Positions 25,385-34,258 of a DNA stretch of 64,000 bases are shown here, one piece after another (the first letter of the stretch is position 1; every line of letters starts with the position of its first letter). The translations under genes and the position numbers were made by a program. The stretch is from Clostridia bacterium. Its GTDB lineage: Bacteria; Bacillota; Clostridia; Oscillospirales; CAG-272. The notes under the pieces were generated by a model. It was not told where the DNA came from, made no database searches, and saw only the letters and a program-made list of their open reading frames with translations. The stretch spans positions 20,846 to 84,845 of the forward strand of contig JAFQPI010000001.1 in the NCBI GenBank assembly GCA_017411805.1, read 5' to 3'.

Positions 25385-25443
25385 AATGAATTTGCCTCCA
25401 AATAAGTATATGGGGAATCCCCTTTGACACAATTGCCGAAGAT

Positions 25444-25472
25444 ATTATACAATATTTCAAACTGTTTGTCAA
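25444..25472 (-). promoter_or_regulatory. Consensus sigma-A promoter of acpP
   Basis: On the minus strand TTGACA (25472-25467), 17 bases, TATAAT (25449-25444): an exact consensus match, about 60 bases before the acpP ATG. Confidence 0.85.
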
Positions 25473-25525
25473 TACAAAATTTGTAAATTATACTCGCTTT
25501 CAGCAAAATACAACAATTGTTGAGC

Positions 25526-26869
25526 TTATTTGTGATATCTGTATCGCTTGTTTGAAGCAGTACCGCGTATAACAGCTTTAATGATTATATACAACAAAGT
25601 AAAAGCTACCGCAAAAATTACAGAAGCAATGAAAATTCTGCTTTGAGAGATCTCCTTGATCCGCATAAGAGCGTATAGGACCTCGCTTTGAGCAACCGCG
25701 GTCTTTGTAACGAGATCAACCGTAGCAATCTCTCGTCCGTCGCTGTATGCAGTTATCAATCCAACGTGAGCACCTTCGGCAACGGGAGCCTGCAAGGATT
25801 CGGAATTGAGGGTGTAGCTGTAGGTGATATCGCTGCCGAGAACCGTGCTCTTGGGTAGATACGCGCTGACGCTTTCGCTCGGAACTACCAGAACGTTGTC
25901 AACGTCCATCGACATTGTAACCGGAATTTCGCAGACGGTTGTACCCGAAGAAATAACTTCGATATATCCCCATGCGTCATAAGCCCAACGGACAAGGTCA
26001 TTAATGAGAGAATATGACATAAGAGTTCCGTCCTCGTCCGTGCCGGCACCCATAACGATGCAAATGTAGGAAAGATCTCCGTTATCGGCAACGGTTGCTG
26101 CGCAATAACCGCTTTCAAGCGTGCTTCCCGCGGCAAGTCCGTGGCATAGAGAATTGAAATACTTAGGAGTATAGCCCGTTCCGACGAGATAATTTCTGTT
26201 TTCGAATGTGAAGTTCTTATCTCCGAGCTTTTCCGTAGTGTAGTCGCTTGCGGTTGTTATCTGCATAAGCAGGGCGTTTTCGGAAGCGGCACGGCAAAGC
26301 TTTGATATGTCGTTTACGGTCGTATACATTGAATTATGATGCATTCCCGTGGCGTTGGCATAATAGGTGTCTGCCATGCCAAGCTCGGACGCCTTTGCGT
26401 TCATCAAAGCTATAAAATTCGGGAGATTACCCGATATTACATGCGCCAGAACGTTGATGGATTTGTGGCATCCGCCGCAGAAAGCAAGATACAGCAGATC
26501 CTTGATAGAAAGATTATGCCCGGGCATAATATTGTAATGCTGGCCTGTTACGCCCTCAAGCATTCCTGCAGTAACTACAACGACCTCGTCGAGCCTGCCT
26601 CCGAGCGTTTCTGCTGATATCAGTCCGGCCATGATCTTAACGGTTGAAACGGGTTGGATCTTTTTGTCTGTATTTTGGCTTATCAAAACACGGTCGTTTT
26701 CGCTATTGTATAGATAAACCGCGTCAGCGGCGGAAAGAGGGATCTCATCAAGTGATTTTGCCGACGAGGGGAATACTATCAGAGAAAAAGAAAAAATTAC
26801 TGAAATTAATATCGCCGCGGAGAGTAGCAAAGCCGCCCCGCGGCGGAAGAATAAATATTTTTGATTCAT
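25526..26869 (-). CDS. DacB/PBP5-family homologue with degenerate active site (probable pseudoenzyme)
   Basis: 447 residues: signal/anchor helix (about 11-33), peptidase S11 domain, PBP5-like beta domain and a C-terminal transmembrane helix (about 412-433) with a basic tail. The nucleophile motif STVK (S75-K78) is intact, but alignment with the DacF-type protein at 15415 shows that the SxN motif is G133-C134-H135 and the KTG motif is A246-A247-G248, within otherwise well-aligned sequence (GLAAGSTLESGYC). Loss of both makes carboxypeptidase activity unlikely. The reading frame is intact, so it is not simple decay; a binding or regulatory role is possible. It lies last in the ireB-ribF unit and lacks a clear ribosome site. 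Confidence 0.82.
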   Translation of the reverse strand: MNQKYLFFRRGAALLLSAAILISVIFSFSLIVFPSSAKSLDEIPLSAADAVYLYNSENDRVLISQNTDKKIQPVSTVKIMAGLISAETLGGRLDEVVVVTAGMLEGVTGQHYNIMPGHNLSIKDLLYLAFCGGCHKSINVLAHVISGNLPNFIALMNAKASELGMADTYYANATGMHHNSMYTTVNDISKLCRAASENALLMQITTASDYTTEKLGDKNFTFENRNYLVGTGYTPKYFNSLCHGLAAGSTLESGYCAATVADNGDLSYICIVMGAGTDEDGTLMSYSLINDLVRWAYDAWGYIEVISSGTTVCEIPVTMSMDVDNVLVVPSESVSAYLPKSTVLGSDITYSYTLNSESLQAPVAEGAHVGLITAYSDGREIATVDLVTKTAVAQSEVLYALMRIKEISQSRIFIASVIFAVAFTLLYIIIKAVIRGTASNKRYRYHK

Positions 26870-26887
26870 ATTACAACAAAAAGAATT

Positions 26888-27817
26888 CTATATATTTTTA
26901 GTATCAAAAAATCTTCGAGCGGCATTCGCGTCGGAGGTTATCTGGGCCTTAAGATCATCAAGGGAACCGAAAACTATCTCTCCGCGCAAATACTTAAGGA
27001 ACTCTACCTTAATCTTTTTTGGAGTGTCATCGAGATATTCGTCAAGAATATGAGTCTCAATGCGAACCCTTCCGCTTGAGTCAAGCGTTGGGGCAAGTCC
27101 GATGTCGGTTACGGAATTGAATACTCTTCCGTCATCAAGAGTCGTGCGGGTAACGTAAACGCCGAATGCGGGAACGGCCCTGAGCGGATCGGGAAATTGA
27201 TTGAGAGTGGGGAAGCCGAGCTTGCGTCCGTCGTGTCTTCCTTCAGAGACAGGAGCTGCGATAGCATATTTTCTGCCAAGCATCGCGCTTGCTTGTTCGA
27301 TTTCACCGTCGGCGATCGCCGCGCGTATCCTGCTGGAGCTTACGGGATAGTCTCCGTAATAGATCGGATCGAGCGTGATAACGCGATCTCTGAAATAGTC
27401 GCGAAGTAAAGCCGGAGTACCTGCGCGATTTTTTCCGAAGGCAAAATTAAAGCCGCAAACGACCCCGATCGCACCGCATTTCTTCATAAGAATTTCGGTG
27501 ATGAAATCTCTTGCATCAAGACCGCGAAGCTCAGAAAAGCCGGCAACAAAAAGCGATGAAATGCCTCTGGCTTCAAACAGGTCTTTGCGTTCTTCCGGGT
27601 CTCCGAGAACCTTGATATTGCTTCCGGGCGCAAAGCAGGCTGGCGGAATATCAAAGCAAAACACTGCGGGCTCGGCGTTCAGCTCGGAGGCGAGTGAAAC
27701 AGCCGCGTCGATTACCGCTCTGTGTCCGATATGAAATCCGTCAAAGCTGCCAAGAGCAAGCACTCTGCCGGACGTGCCGGCGGTAACGTGCTCTTTTGAT
27801 AGAAAAAAATGATTCAT
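26888..27817 (-). CDS. ribF: Bifunctional riboflavin kinase/FAD synthetase
   Basis: 309 residues. The N-terminal nucleotidyltransferase domain has LGSFDGFHIGHRAVI with the HxGH motif; the C-terminal flavokinase domain begins near GRHDGRKLGFPTLN and ends with IETHILD and a YLR-containing segment. It converts riboflavin to FMN and FAD. No FMN riboswitch was recognised upstream; the gene follows the ireB-like gene by five bases and shares its promoter. The ATG at 27817 has only a weak ribosome site, suggesting coupling to the gene ahead. Confidence 0.95.
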   Translation of the reverse strand: MNHFFLSKEHVTAGTSGRVLALGSFDGFHIGHRAVIDAAVSLASELNAEPAVFCFDIPPACFAPGSNIKVLGDPEERKDLFEARGISSLFVAGFSELRGLDARDFITEILMKKCGAIGVVCGFNFAFGKNRAGTPALLRDYFRDRVITLDPIYYGDYPVSSSRIRAAIADGEIEQASAMLGRKYAIAAPVSEGRHDGRKLGFPTLNQFPDPLRAVPAFGVYVTRTTLDDGRVFNSVTDIGLAPTLDSSGRVRIETHILDEYLDDTPKKIKVEFLKYLRGEIVFGSLDDLKAQITSDANAARRFFDTKNI

Positions 27818-27822
27818 AAAGC

Positions 27823-28107
27823 TTATTTCTTTACAATGTCTGAAAAATAGAATTTTGCGAGTGCGTCAAGAAGCTCATCTCTGTCGAGCCTCGAGATCAA
27901 GCCTCTGGCGTTTCTGTAGCTTGTGATGTAAGTAGGATCCTCGGAAAGAATATAACCGACTATCTGGCTTATCGGATTGTAGCCCTTTTCTTCGAGTGCT
28001 TCATAAACGGCGAACAGGATCTCGCGTATCGTAGCATCTCTGTCGGACATTGAAGGGAATTTTCGTGTGCTATAATTTGTATCATGATGGGCGTTCTTGC
28101 TCAGCAT
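27823..28107 (-). CDS. IreB family regulatory phosphoprotein (UPF0297)
   Basis: 94 residues from the ATG at 28107 (AAAGGAGG eight bases upstream). The core FPSMSDRDATIREILFAVYE followed by ALEEKGYNPISQIVGYILS and DPTYIT is diagnostic of the IreB/YrzL family. In Enterococcus IreB is a substrate of the PASTA kinase IreK and affects cephalosporin resistance. In many Clostridia the gene sits with a Holliday-junction resolvase gene; here it leads ribF instead. The in-frame ATG at 28140 would add 11 residues before the ribosome site and is rejected. Confidence 0.92.
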   Translation of the reverse strand: MLSKNAHHDTNYSTRKFPSMSDRDATIREILFAVYEALEEKGYNPISQIVGYILSEDPTYITSYRNARGLISRLDRDELLDALAKFYFSDIVKK

Positions 28108-28144
28108 ATCGGTTACCTCCTTTTGGATACAAATACTCATTTAT

Positions 28145-28173
28145 ATTATACCCCAAAAAATACCGAATTTCAA
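28145..28173 (-). promoter_or_regulatory. Sigma-A promoter of the ireB-ribF-DacB-like unit
   Basis: On the minus strand TTGAAA (28173-28168), 17 bases, TATAAT (28150-28145), 37 bases before the ATG at 28107. Confidence 0.8.
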
Positions 28174-28276
28174 TACCTTTTAGCAATGAAAATCAAAAAT
28201 AATTCATTTTTATTTAATTTATTTTATTGATGAGAAGGAAAATTATTTGTTATAAATAAAAATAAATTAAAAAATA

Positions 28277-28305
28277 TTGACAGGACTAAAAAAATAAGTT
28301 ATAAT
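28277..28305 (+). promoter_or_regulatory. Consensus sigma-A promoter of the TerB-BrxD-BrxHI operon
   Basis: TTGACA (28277-28282), 17 bases, TATAAT (28300-28305), 34 bases before the ATG at 28340. A perfect consensus suggests constitutive expression unless repressed. The 100 bases upstream are very A/T-rich. Confidence 0.85.
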
Positions 28306-28339
28306 GATATGATACCTGATCGGAAAGGAGAATGCTTTA

Positions 28340-29983
28340 ATGGATAAAAATAATAAAAACGATATAATTGACGATTTTTGGAATATAGATGCCCTCGTGC
28401 CCAAAAAGCGTTCTCCTGCGGTGTTTGACGATAAGCATACTGAAGCTGCCGAGATAGAGGTCCCGATCCCCGGAGGAACGGAATCGTCCTATTTCGCAAA
28501 AAGCGAAAAAATACCGGAAAGCAGTGTGATCAAACGCTATATCCACCCCCATTCAGCAGAAAGCGAAAAGCAAAAAGCACCTGATGAGGAATATCATCCT
28601 GAAAATTCGCTTATACATTCCGTACGCCTTTATTCATGGAGCAGTGTTTATCCTTATTACGAGCAGTTCAGGAAGGCTGCCATCTATTATTACGGAAAAA
28701 CTTCTCCAAAGGTTGATGCAGAACCATATTTCTCATATATGCCTCAGTATTCTCAGCTGAACAACCGTCAGCTTGCGTATTATCTTTGGTTCAGAAGCGA
28801 AATCAGAGCGGAGCGTTATCCCTCGGTCGAATACAGTTATATTTTATTGCTCATTTATGAGATCATAAATCTTTCGGATAAGCTGCCTCGGGAGCGTTCT
28901 ATAGACGTCCTTGAGGCAATCTGGCTCAATTACAGAGACGAATATCCTCGCCTGGACGTTCAGCTTTCGGAATGGATATTCGATATGTGCTTGTTGAACA
29001 AGACACATCCTCCGCGCGATATTCTCGGGGTTGTCGGCAATGCGCTCCCTGCGACGGCGGGACTTCGGGAGTTTTATGCGGACGCAGTCGGAGATTCGGA
29101 AGCCTTTGCATCGTTGCTTTTGCGGCATTGCTCGAATTATAACTATAAAAAGAGTAAATTTGCCGTCGGAGAAAACCGGCAGCTTTATAAAAAGCACATG
29201 CGCGGGGTTCTGTCGTACATTATTTCAAAATGTAACGACCCGTCGCATCCGTTTGAGCTTGCCGGTCTGAAGCTTCAGGACAGCCGTACGCAGCGCGATT
29301 CATATACGGGCGCACTCTGCAGTCCAAAGGTGAAGAAGCGCATAGAGATCGAATTCTGCTCGTTCTCGCATTCGCACGAATTGAGATTCATTGTTACCGA
29401 TATTCTCAAATACGCGGAGAATCGGATCCGCGCCCACATAGGCGTAAAATCGCGCCTGTCGGTAAATCCTCTTCCAAGCGAAATCAAAGCACTTGCCGAC
29501 GAATATTTTGGCAGAGAATTGCCGATAAAAACGCTTCATCCGAGTATCGAAAACGAGATACCGGAATATGAAAAACTGTATGAACCGACGTCGCACGGAC
29601 TCTCCTTCGAGTCCGCCGCAAAGATCGAACAGCTTTCATGGGAGACTACGGGCAGACTTGTCGAGGCTTTCGAGGATACCGAAGACCCCATTGTAATCGA
29701 AGAATCGATCCCCGAACCCATACCCGAAGAATCCGGATCTCTCTTCGACAGCCTCAGCACGGATGAGAAGAGCTTCATAATTGCCGCGCTTGACGGAGAT
29801 ATCTCCGCACAAGCCGCTATTGCCGCACGATCGGGATCACTGCCCGATATAATCGCAGACCGCATAAATACCCTCGCCGCCGATCTCATGGGCGATATAC
29901 TGCTCGAGGACGTCGGAGGCGGATATGCCGTGATCGAGGATTACGAGGAAGAAACGAGAGGAGCACTTAGCCATGACGGATAA
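28340..29983 (+). CDS. TerB-N/TerB-C domain protein, first gene of a BREX-like accessory operon
   Basis: 547 residues. The middle N-terminal part (about 90-235) matches the TerB-N domain pattern: a YYYGKTSP segment, FSYMPQYSQLNNRQLAYYLWFR, YILLLIYEIINL, and a final WIFDMCLLNK. A C-terminal segment (about 475-535, LSTDEKSFIIAALDGDISAQ to DLMGDILLEDVGGGYAVIEDY) resembles TerB-C. The central region is charged with no catalytic motif I recognise. No membrane segment or signal. A GGAAAGGAG site precedes the ATG. The stop overlaps the ATPase start by 11 bases. TerB-N/TerB-C proteins are known from genome surveys to accompany DUF2791 ATPases and superfamily II helicases; their function has not, to my knowledge, been shown. 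Confidence 0.78.
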   Translation: MDKNNKNDIIDDFWNIDALVPKKRSPAVFDDKHTEAAEIEVPIPGGTESSYFAKSEKIPESSVIKRYIHPHSAESEKQKAPDEEYHPENSLIHSVRLYSWSSVYPYYEQFRKAAIYYYGKTSPKVDAEPYFSYMPQYSQLNNRQLAYYLWFRSEIRAERYPSVEYSYILLLIYEIINLSDKLPRERSIDVLEAIWLNYRDEYPRLDVQLSEWIFDMCLLNKTHPPRDILGVVGNALPATAGLREFYADAVGDSEAFASLLLRHCSNYNYKKSKFAVGENRQLYKKHMRGVLSYIISKCNDPSHPFELAGLKLQDSRTQRDSYTGALCSPKVKKRIEIEFCSFSHSHELRFIVTDILKYAENRIRAHIGVKSRLSVNPLPSEIKALADEYFGRELPIKTLHPSIENEIPEYEKLYEPTSHGLSFESAAKIEQLSWETTGRLVEAFEDTEDPIVIEESIPEPIPEESGSLFDSLSTDEKSFIIAALDGDISAQAAIAARSGSLPDIIADRINTLAADLMGDILLEDVGGGYAVIEDYEEETRGALSHDG

Positions 29984-31331
29984 CAAAAATCAAAAGATAC
30001 CGAAGAGAATACTTGCCTCGCTGATCGCATCTGTTTCCGCGGGCGTAGTACCGCGCTCGGGCGCACCCTACATCGCAATAGGCAGACACGATGAGATCGA
30101 AGCCCTCCTTTTCGATCTTGAGCTTATGAATGAGGGCGGCGGAAGCATGCGCTTTCTCGTCGGACGCTACGGAAGCGGTAAAAGCTTCTTGATGCAGCTT
30201 ATCAGAGGCTATGCGATTGAACGCGATTTCTTGACGGCGGATTGCGACCTTTCTCCCGAACGTAGACTTTACGGAAGCGGCGGCGCAGGTGTCGCTACTT
30301 ACCGTGAGCTTATGAAAAATCTTGCTTCCAAGGCGGCTCCCGACGGAGGTGCAATGCCCAAGATCATTGCAAAATGGGTGTTCTCTCTTCAAGGGGAACT
30401 GATCTCGGATGGCATAACTCCCGATTCTCCCGTGTTTTCCGCAAAGCTTGACGCCAAGCTTTTTGAGAGCCTTCGGGAGATCGAATTCCTCGTCGGAGGA
30501 TTTGATTTTTCGCGCGTTATCGGAGAATATTACAGGGCAACCCAGCGCGGTGACGATATCCGCGCCGCCGCGTGTCTGCGTTGGCTCCGCGGTGAGTTTG
30601 CAACCAAGACCGAAGCGCGCCGCGAGCTCGGATTTGACGTCTCCGCAATCATCGGAGATAATAACTGGTATGATTTTCTCAAGCTATGGGCGGCTCTTTC
30701 TCGCTCAATGGGCTATCGCGGATTGCTCGTCTTCATCGACGAATGCGTGAATCTGTATAAGATCCCGCACCGTGTATCGCGTGAAAATAACTACGAAAAG
30801 ATCCTTTCGATGTTTAATGACACATTACAGGGAAGAGCACCTTATCTCGGTCTCGTCCTCGGAGGCACGCCACAGTTCCTCGAGGATTCCCGACGCGGAC
30901 TTTTCAGTTATGAGGCACTCCGCAGCCGCCTCTGCGACAGCCGGTTTGCATCGGAACAGCATAAAAACTTCGTCGGTCCCGTTATCAGACTGACAAGACT
31001 TTCTGACGACGAGCTTCTTGCGCTTGTTGTGCGTATGACATCGCTTCACGGACAGAATTTCTCCTGGGAGCCCAGAATCACACGTGAGGAACAGGTGAAA
31101 TTCGTACAGATCTGCCTCGATCGCGCGGGCGCGAATTTGATGATCACACCGCGTGAAATGCTCCGCGACTATATGACCCTGCTCAATATCCTTATGCAGA
31201 ACCCGAACGTAGATTTCAATGCCGTCGTTGGCTCTGCGGTTACTCTCAAAACTGATGCTGACGAAGCGCCTGCTCCTAAGGAACAGGAATCCACCCGATC
31301 AAAATTCGATCCCGCAGACATTGATTTTTAA
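29973..31331 (+). CDS. BrxD-like (DUF2791) AAA-type ATPase
   Basis: 452 residues. It begins with the family hallmark N-terminus (ILASLIASVSAGVVPRSGAPYIAIGR), then a Walker A GRYGSGKS (64-71) and Walker B LLVFIDECVNLYK near residue 250, followed by a sensor-like region (LGLVLGGTPQFLED) and a C-terminal winged-helix-like part. BrxD proteins occur in type 2 BREX (Pgl) phage-defence loci with BrxHI, although their precise role is not settled. Here PglX, PglZ and PglW-like genes are missing and a TerB-N/C protein is present instead. AGGAG lies upstream of the overlapping ATG. Confidence 0.85.
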   Translation: MTDNKNQKIPKRILASLIASVSAGVVPRSGAPYIAIGRHDEIEALLFDLELMNEGGGSMRFLVGRYGSGKSFLMQLIRGYAIERDFLTADCDLSPERRLYGSGGAGVATYRELMKNLASKAAPDGGAMPKIIAKWVFSLQGELISDGITPDSPVFSAKLDAKLFESLREIEFLVGGFDFSRVIGEYYRATQRGDDIRAAACLRWLRGEFATKTEARRELGFDVSAIIGDNNWYDFLKLWAALSRSMGYRGLLVFIDECVNLYKIPHRVSRENNYEKILSMFNDTLQGRAPYLGLVLGGTPQFLEDSRRGLFSYEALRSRLCDSRFASEQHKNFVGPVIRLTRLSDDELLALVVRMTSLHGQNFSWEPRITREEQVKFVQICLDRAGANLMITPREMLRDYMTLLNILMQNPNVDFNAVVGSAVTLKTDADEAPAPKEQESTRSKFDPADIDF

Positions 31332-31342
31332 GGGGGGGCAGC

Positions 31343-33586
31343 ATGAACAGAAACGACAGCGTTTTTGAACGCTTTCCCGATTATATCCGCGAGTATATCT
31401 ATCAACATTCCTGGGATTCTTTACGTGAGATCCAACTTCTTGCCGCGGAATCGCTTTTTAACACACAGAATAATTTGCTTTTAACGTCGTCCACGGCATC
31501 GGGGAAGACCGAAGCTGCTTTCTTCCCGATACTGACGATGCTTGAGGGCAACCTTCCCGATAGTGTTGCCGTACTCTATATCGCACCGCTCAAAAGCCTT
31601 ATAAACGATCAGTTCGGACGTATCGAGGAACTGCTCGATATCTCGGGAATACCCGTGACGCATTGGCACGGAGACGTCGCGCAATCGCATAAGAAAAAGC
31701 TTCTCGAAAAGCCGAGAGGGATACTGCAGATCACGCCGGAGTCACTCGAATCAATGCTTATGAACCGCTCGAATGACCTCATCCGCCTCTTCTCGGGACT
31801 TGAATTCGTGATAATCGATGAGATCCATACACTCACGGGCTCGGACAGAGGAAATCAGATCATCTGTCAGTTATCAAGACTCGGCAGACTCATCGGACAC
31901 CACCCGCGAAGAGTCGGACTTTCCGCAACCGTCGGTGATACCGCGCTTGCAGCCGCTTGGCTCGGTGCAGGAAGCGGAAGGGATACCGATGTTCCCGAGC
32001 CGACGCCTGAAAAATTGCGTTGGCGCGTCGGAATGGAGCATTTTTATATTCAGAACGACGACCATCTCCAGTCGGACAGTGCGAAGAAGAACAGAGAAGA
32101 GCCGGGCTCTCCAAAGCGCGCGCAGATAGACGCAGGATACGAATATATCTACGATTGCGTACGCGATAAGAAATCTCTCGTTTTTTCAAATTCGCGCGAG
32201 GAGACCGAATACGTAACGGCAACCCTCCGTCAGATCGCCAAGAACCGCGGTGATAAGGATATCTTCCTTATCCACCACGGAAATCTTTCCGCATCCATAC
32301 GCGAGGAAGCCGAGCAAAAGATGAAGGACGAGGATATCCACGCAGTCACTTGCGCAACTGTTACGATGGAGCTCGGAATCGACATTGGCAGACTCGAAAG
32401 AGTCGTTCAGAATTCTTCGCCAAACTCTGTTTCAAGTCTTCTTCAAAGACTTGGACGTTCCGGCAGACGGGGACAGCCTCCCGAGATGATGCTTGTCTTC
32501 CGCGAGGAAAATCCGCTCCCGAATACGCCCCTGCCGCAGCTTTTTCCTTGGGAATTGCTCCGCGCCATCGCAATTATTCAGCTTTATATTGAGGAACGCT
32601 TTATCGAGCCTCCGAGAATCAAGAATCTTCCCTTTAGCCTTGCGTTCCATCAGACTCTCAGCGTCCTTGCATCAAGCGGCGAGCTGACACCTAGAGCTCT
32701 TGCCGAGCGCATACTGTCTTTGCCTCCGCTTTCGGGGATCTCGAAGGAGGATTACAAGACCCTTATGATCTCAATGATCGAAAACGATTATATCGAGATG
32801 ACGGAGGAAAAGGGACTGATCGTCGGACTCGCGGGCGAGAGACTTATCTCAAGCTTCAAATTCTACGCCGTCTTCAAGGACAGCGAGGACTATACCGTCC
32901 GCCACGAATCCGAGGAGATCGGCACGATAACAACACCTCCTCCCGTCGGGGACCGATTTGCGCTCGCAGGCAGAGTATGGGAGGTTGAAGAGCTTGACGT
33001 TGCGCGTAAGCTGATCTACGTCAAGCCCGTCGAGGGTAAAATGGAGGTCTCGTGGCCCGGTGACTACGGCGAGATCCACACAAAGATACTGCAGAGAATG
33101 CGCCGCGTGCTCGAGGAGGATACGGTATATCCATATCTCAAGCCAAACGCAGCTCACCGCCTTGAGGTTGCGCGCCATCTTGCAAGAAATACGGGAATGC
33201 TTGAGCATTCGATCGTCCACCTCGGCGGATATTCATGGTGCATTTTCCCGTGGCTCGGAACGCGCTCCTTCAGAACCTTCCGCAAATTCCTTGCCGCACA
33301 TGCATACGAATATCGCATCAGCGGCATCGAACATGAGGCTGGTGCTTATATCACCTTCAAAATGGAGCAGGGAAACGACTATGCTCTCGCCCGCGGTCTT
33401 GCGTCCGAGGTCATGAAAAAAGGAATCGACCCTATGTCGCTTATCAAGCCGAGTGAAAATCCCGTCTTCGATAAATACGACGAATACATCCCGAATTCAC
33501 TCCTGCAAAAGGCATATGCTGCTGATAAACTTGCACCGGACGAGGCTGAAAAGAGAGTTCTTGAGATTCTCAAAGAGTTGGAATAA
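31343..33586 (+). CDS. BrxHI/Lhr-like superfamily II DEAD/DEAH helicase
   Basis: 747 residues with complete helicase motifs: I TASGKTEA (51-58), Ia APLKSLINDQ, II DEIH (159-162), III GLSATVG (192-198), IV KSLVFSNSREETE, V TVTMELGIDIG and VI QRLGRSGRRG. After the RecA-like pair come a winged-helix region and a long C-terminal part (about 450-740) with beta-rich segments, as in the Lhr core and BrxHI. It should translocate on nucleic acid using ATP. It is 11 bases after the ATPase stop, with a G-rich site (AAGGGGGGG) before the ATG, and ends at a terminator. Confidence 0.88.
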   Translation: MNRNDSVFERFPDYIREYIYQHSWDSLREIQLLAAESLFNTQNNLLLTSSTASGKTEAAFFPILTMLEGNLPDSVAVLYIAPLKSLINDQFGRIEELLDISGIPVTHWHGDVAQSHKKKLLEKPRGILQITPESLESMLMNRSNDLIRLFSGLEFVIIDEIHTLTGSDRGNQIICQLSRLGRLIGHHPRRVGLSATVGDTALAAAWLGAGSGRDTDVPEPTPEKLRWRVGMEHFYIQNDDHLQSDSAKKNREEPGSPKRAQIDAGYEYIYDCVRDKKSLVFSNSREETEYVTATLRQIAKNRGDKDIFLIHHGNLSASIREEAEQKMKDEDIHAVTCATVTMELGIDIGRLERVVQNSSPNSVSSLLQRLGRSGRRGQPPEMMLVFREENPLPNTPLPQLFPWELLRAIAIIQLYIEERFIEPPRIKNLPFSLAFHQTLSVLASSGELTPRALAERILSLPPLSGISKEDYKTLMISMIENDYIEMTEEKGLIVGLAGERLISSFKFYAVFKDSEDYTVRHESEEIGTITTPPPVGDRFALAGRVWEVEELDVARKLIYVKPVEGKMEVSWPGDYGEIHTKILQRMRRVLEEDTVYPYLKPNAAHRLEVARHLARNTGMLEHSIVHLGGYSWCIFPWLGTRSFRTFRKFLAAHAYEYRISGIEHEAGAYITFKMEQGNDYALARGLASEVMKKGIDPMSLIKPSENPVFDKYDEYIPNSLLQKAYAADKLAPDEAEKRVLEILKELE

Positions 33587-33594
33587 AATAACCG

Positions 33595-33625
33595 AAAAGC
33601 ACTCGCGATTTTGCGAGTGCTTTTT
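33595..33625 (+). terminator. Rho-independent terminator of the TerB-BrxD-BrxHI operon
   Basis: AAAAGCACTCGC (33595-33606) pairs with GCGAGTGCTTTT (33613-33624), then a T run. It defines a three-gene unit from 28277 and also abuts the stop of the small membrane protein gene on the other strand. Confidence 0.88.
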
Positions 33626-33884
33626 ACGTGTCTTTGCGTTTTTGCGCGTCTTTATCAACAAGATCAAGCAAGAGTGTCCCTGCCCAGAAAATGATGAAAG
33701 TCATTAATATGTAGTCAAGCATTGGCGCGTAATAAAACTCTACTCCCACTCCGCCCGCACTGACCTCACTCTCGCAAAGAAAATATATTCCCGCAAGCGC
33801 AAGTATGACAAGCGTGCTTCCTCCCTTATAAACCGCGATCGGTATCTTACCGATTCGGGATACGGCTGATAGAAATCTTTTCAT
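33624..33884 (-). CDS. Small two-helix membrane protein, unknown function
   Basis: 86 residues with hydrophobic helices at about 21-38 (GGSTLVILALAGIYFLCE) and 55-76 (LDYILMTFIIFWAGTLLLDL), an acidic/glycine loop between them and a charged tail (KDAQKRKDT). A GAGGAG site precedes the ATG at 33884, supporting translation. I recognise no family. It ends against the terminator of the helicase operon, and it is not clear whether it works with that operon. Confidence 0.55.
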   Translation of the reverse strand: MKRFLSAVSRIGKIPIAVYKGGSTLVILALAGIYFLCESEVSAGGVGVEFYYAPMLDYILMTFIIFWAGTLLLDLVDKDAQKRKDT

Positions 33885-34258
33885 AAATCGCTCCTCAAAG
33901 TTTTCATGAATATTTCACAAATATACAAAATACAATTGGTATAAACACCTTATTTAACATTATAACATAATATTTATACAGAATCAAGCGGTATTATTTT
34001 CTATATAATATTCATAGAGCATATTAATTTCTAAATCGAATCACGCTTTTGGCAAATTTGATTGTGAGAATACGGCAAAAAGAGAAGCAATAATGATTTA
34101 ATGTCATACCTAATGTCGTTCAATTCTCGGAAAAATGAAGAAAAAGCAGGATTTTTGTCGAATATGCATGAAAACTAAAGGACTTTTTTCTACAAAAATC
34201 GCGCAGTACGGTATGGTATGATTATATAAAAAATCGCCGAGAGGCATGGAGGTTCGAT
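33885..34258. other. 374-base A/T-rich intergenic stretch
   Basis: No open frame with a credible ribosome site is seen. It must hold the promoter of the small membrane gene (minus strand) and that of the gene at 34259. A plausible promoter for the latter is TCTACA (34189-34194) with TATGGT 17 bases later. Its surroundings, ACAAAAATCGCG then GGTATGGTATGAT, resemble the nrdR promoter at 34597-34625. A TGTCGAA at 34156-34162 matches the Spo0A core box, but seven bases can occur by chance. Confidence 0.5.

Noticed and set aside
34156-34162. TGTCGAA, a Spo0A core box upstream of the DUF6514-like gene
   Set aside because: Seven bases are expected by chance in a window this size, and no second box or sporulation gene supports it.
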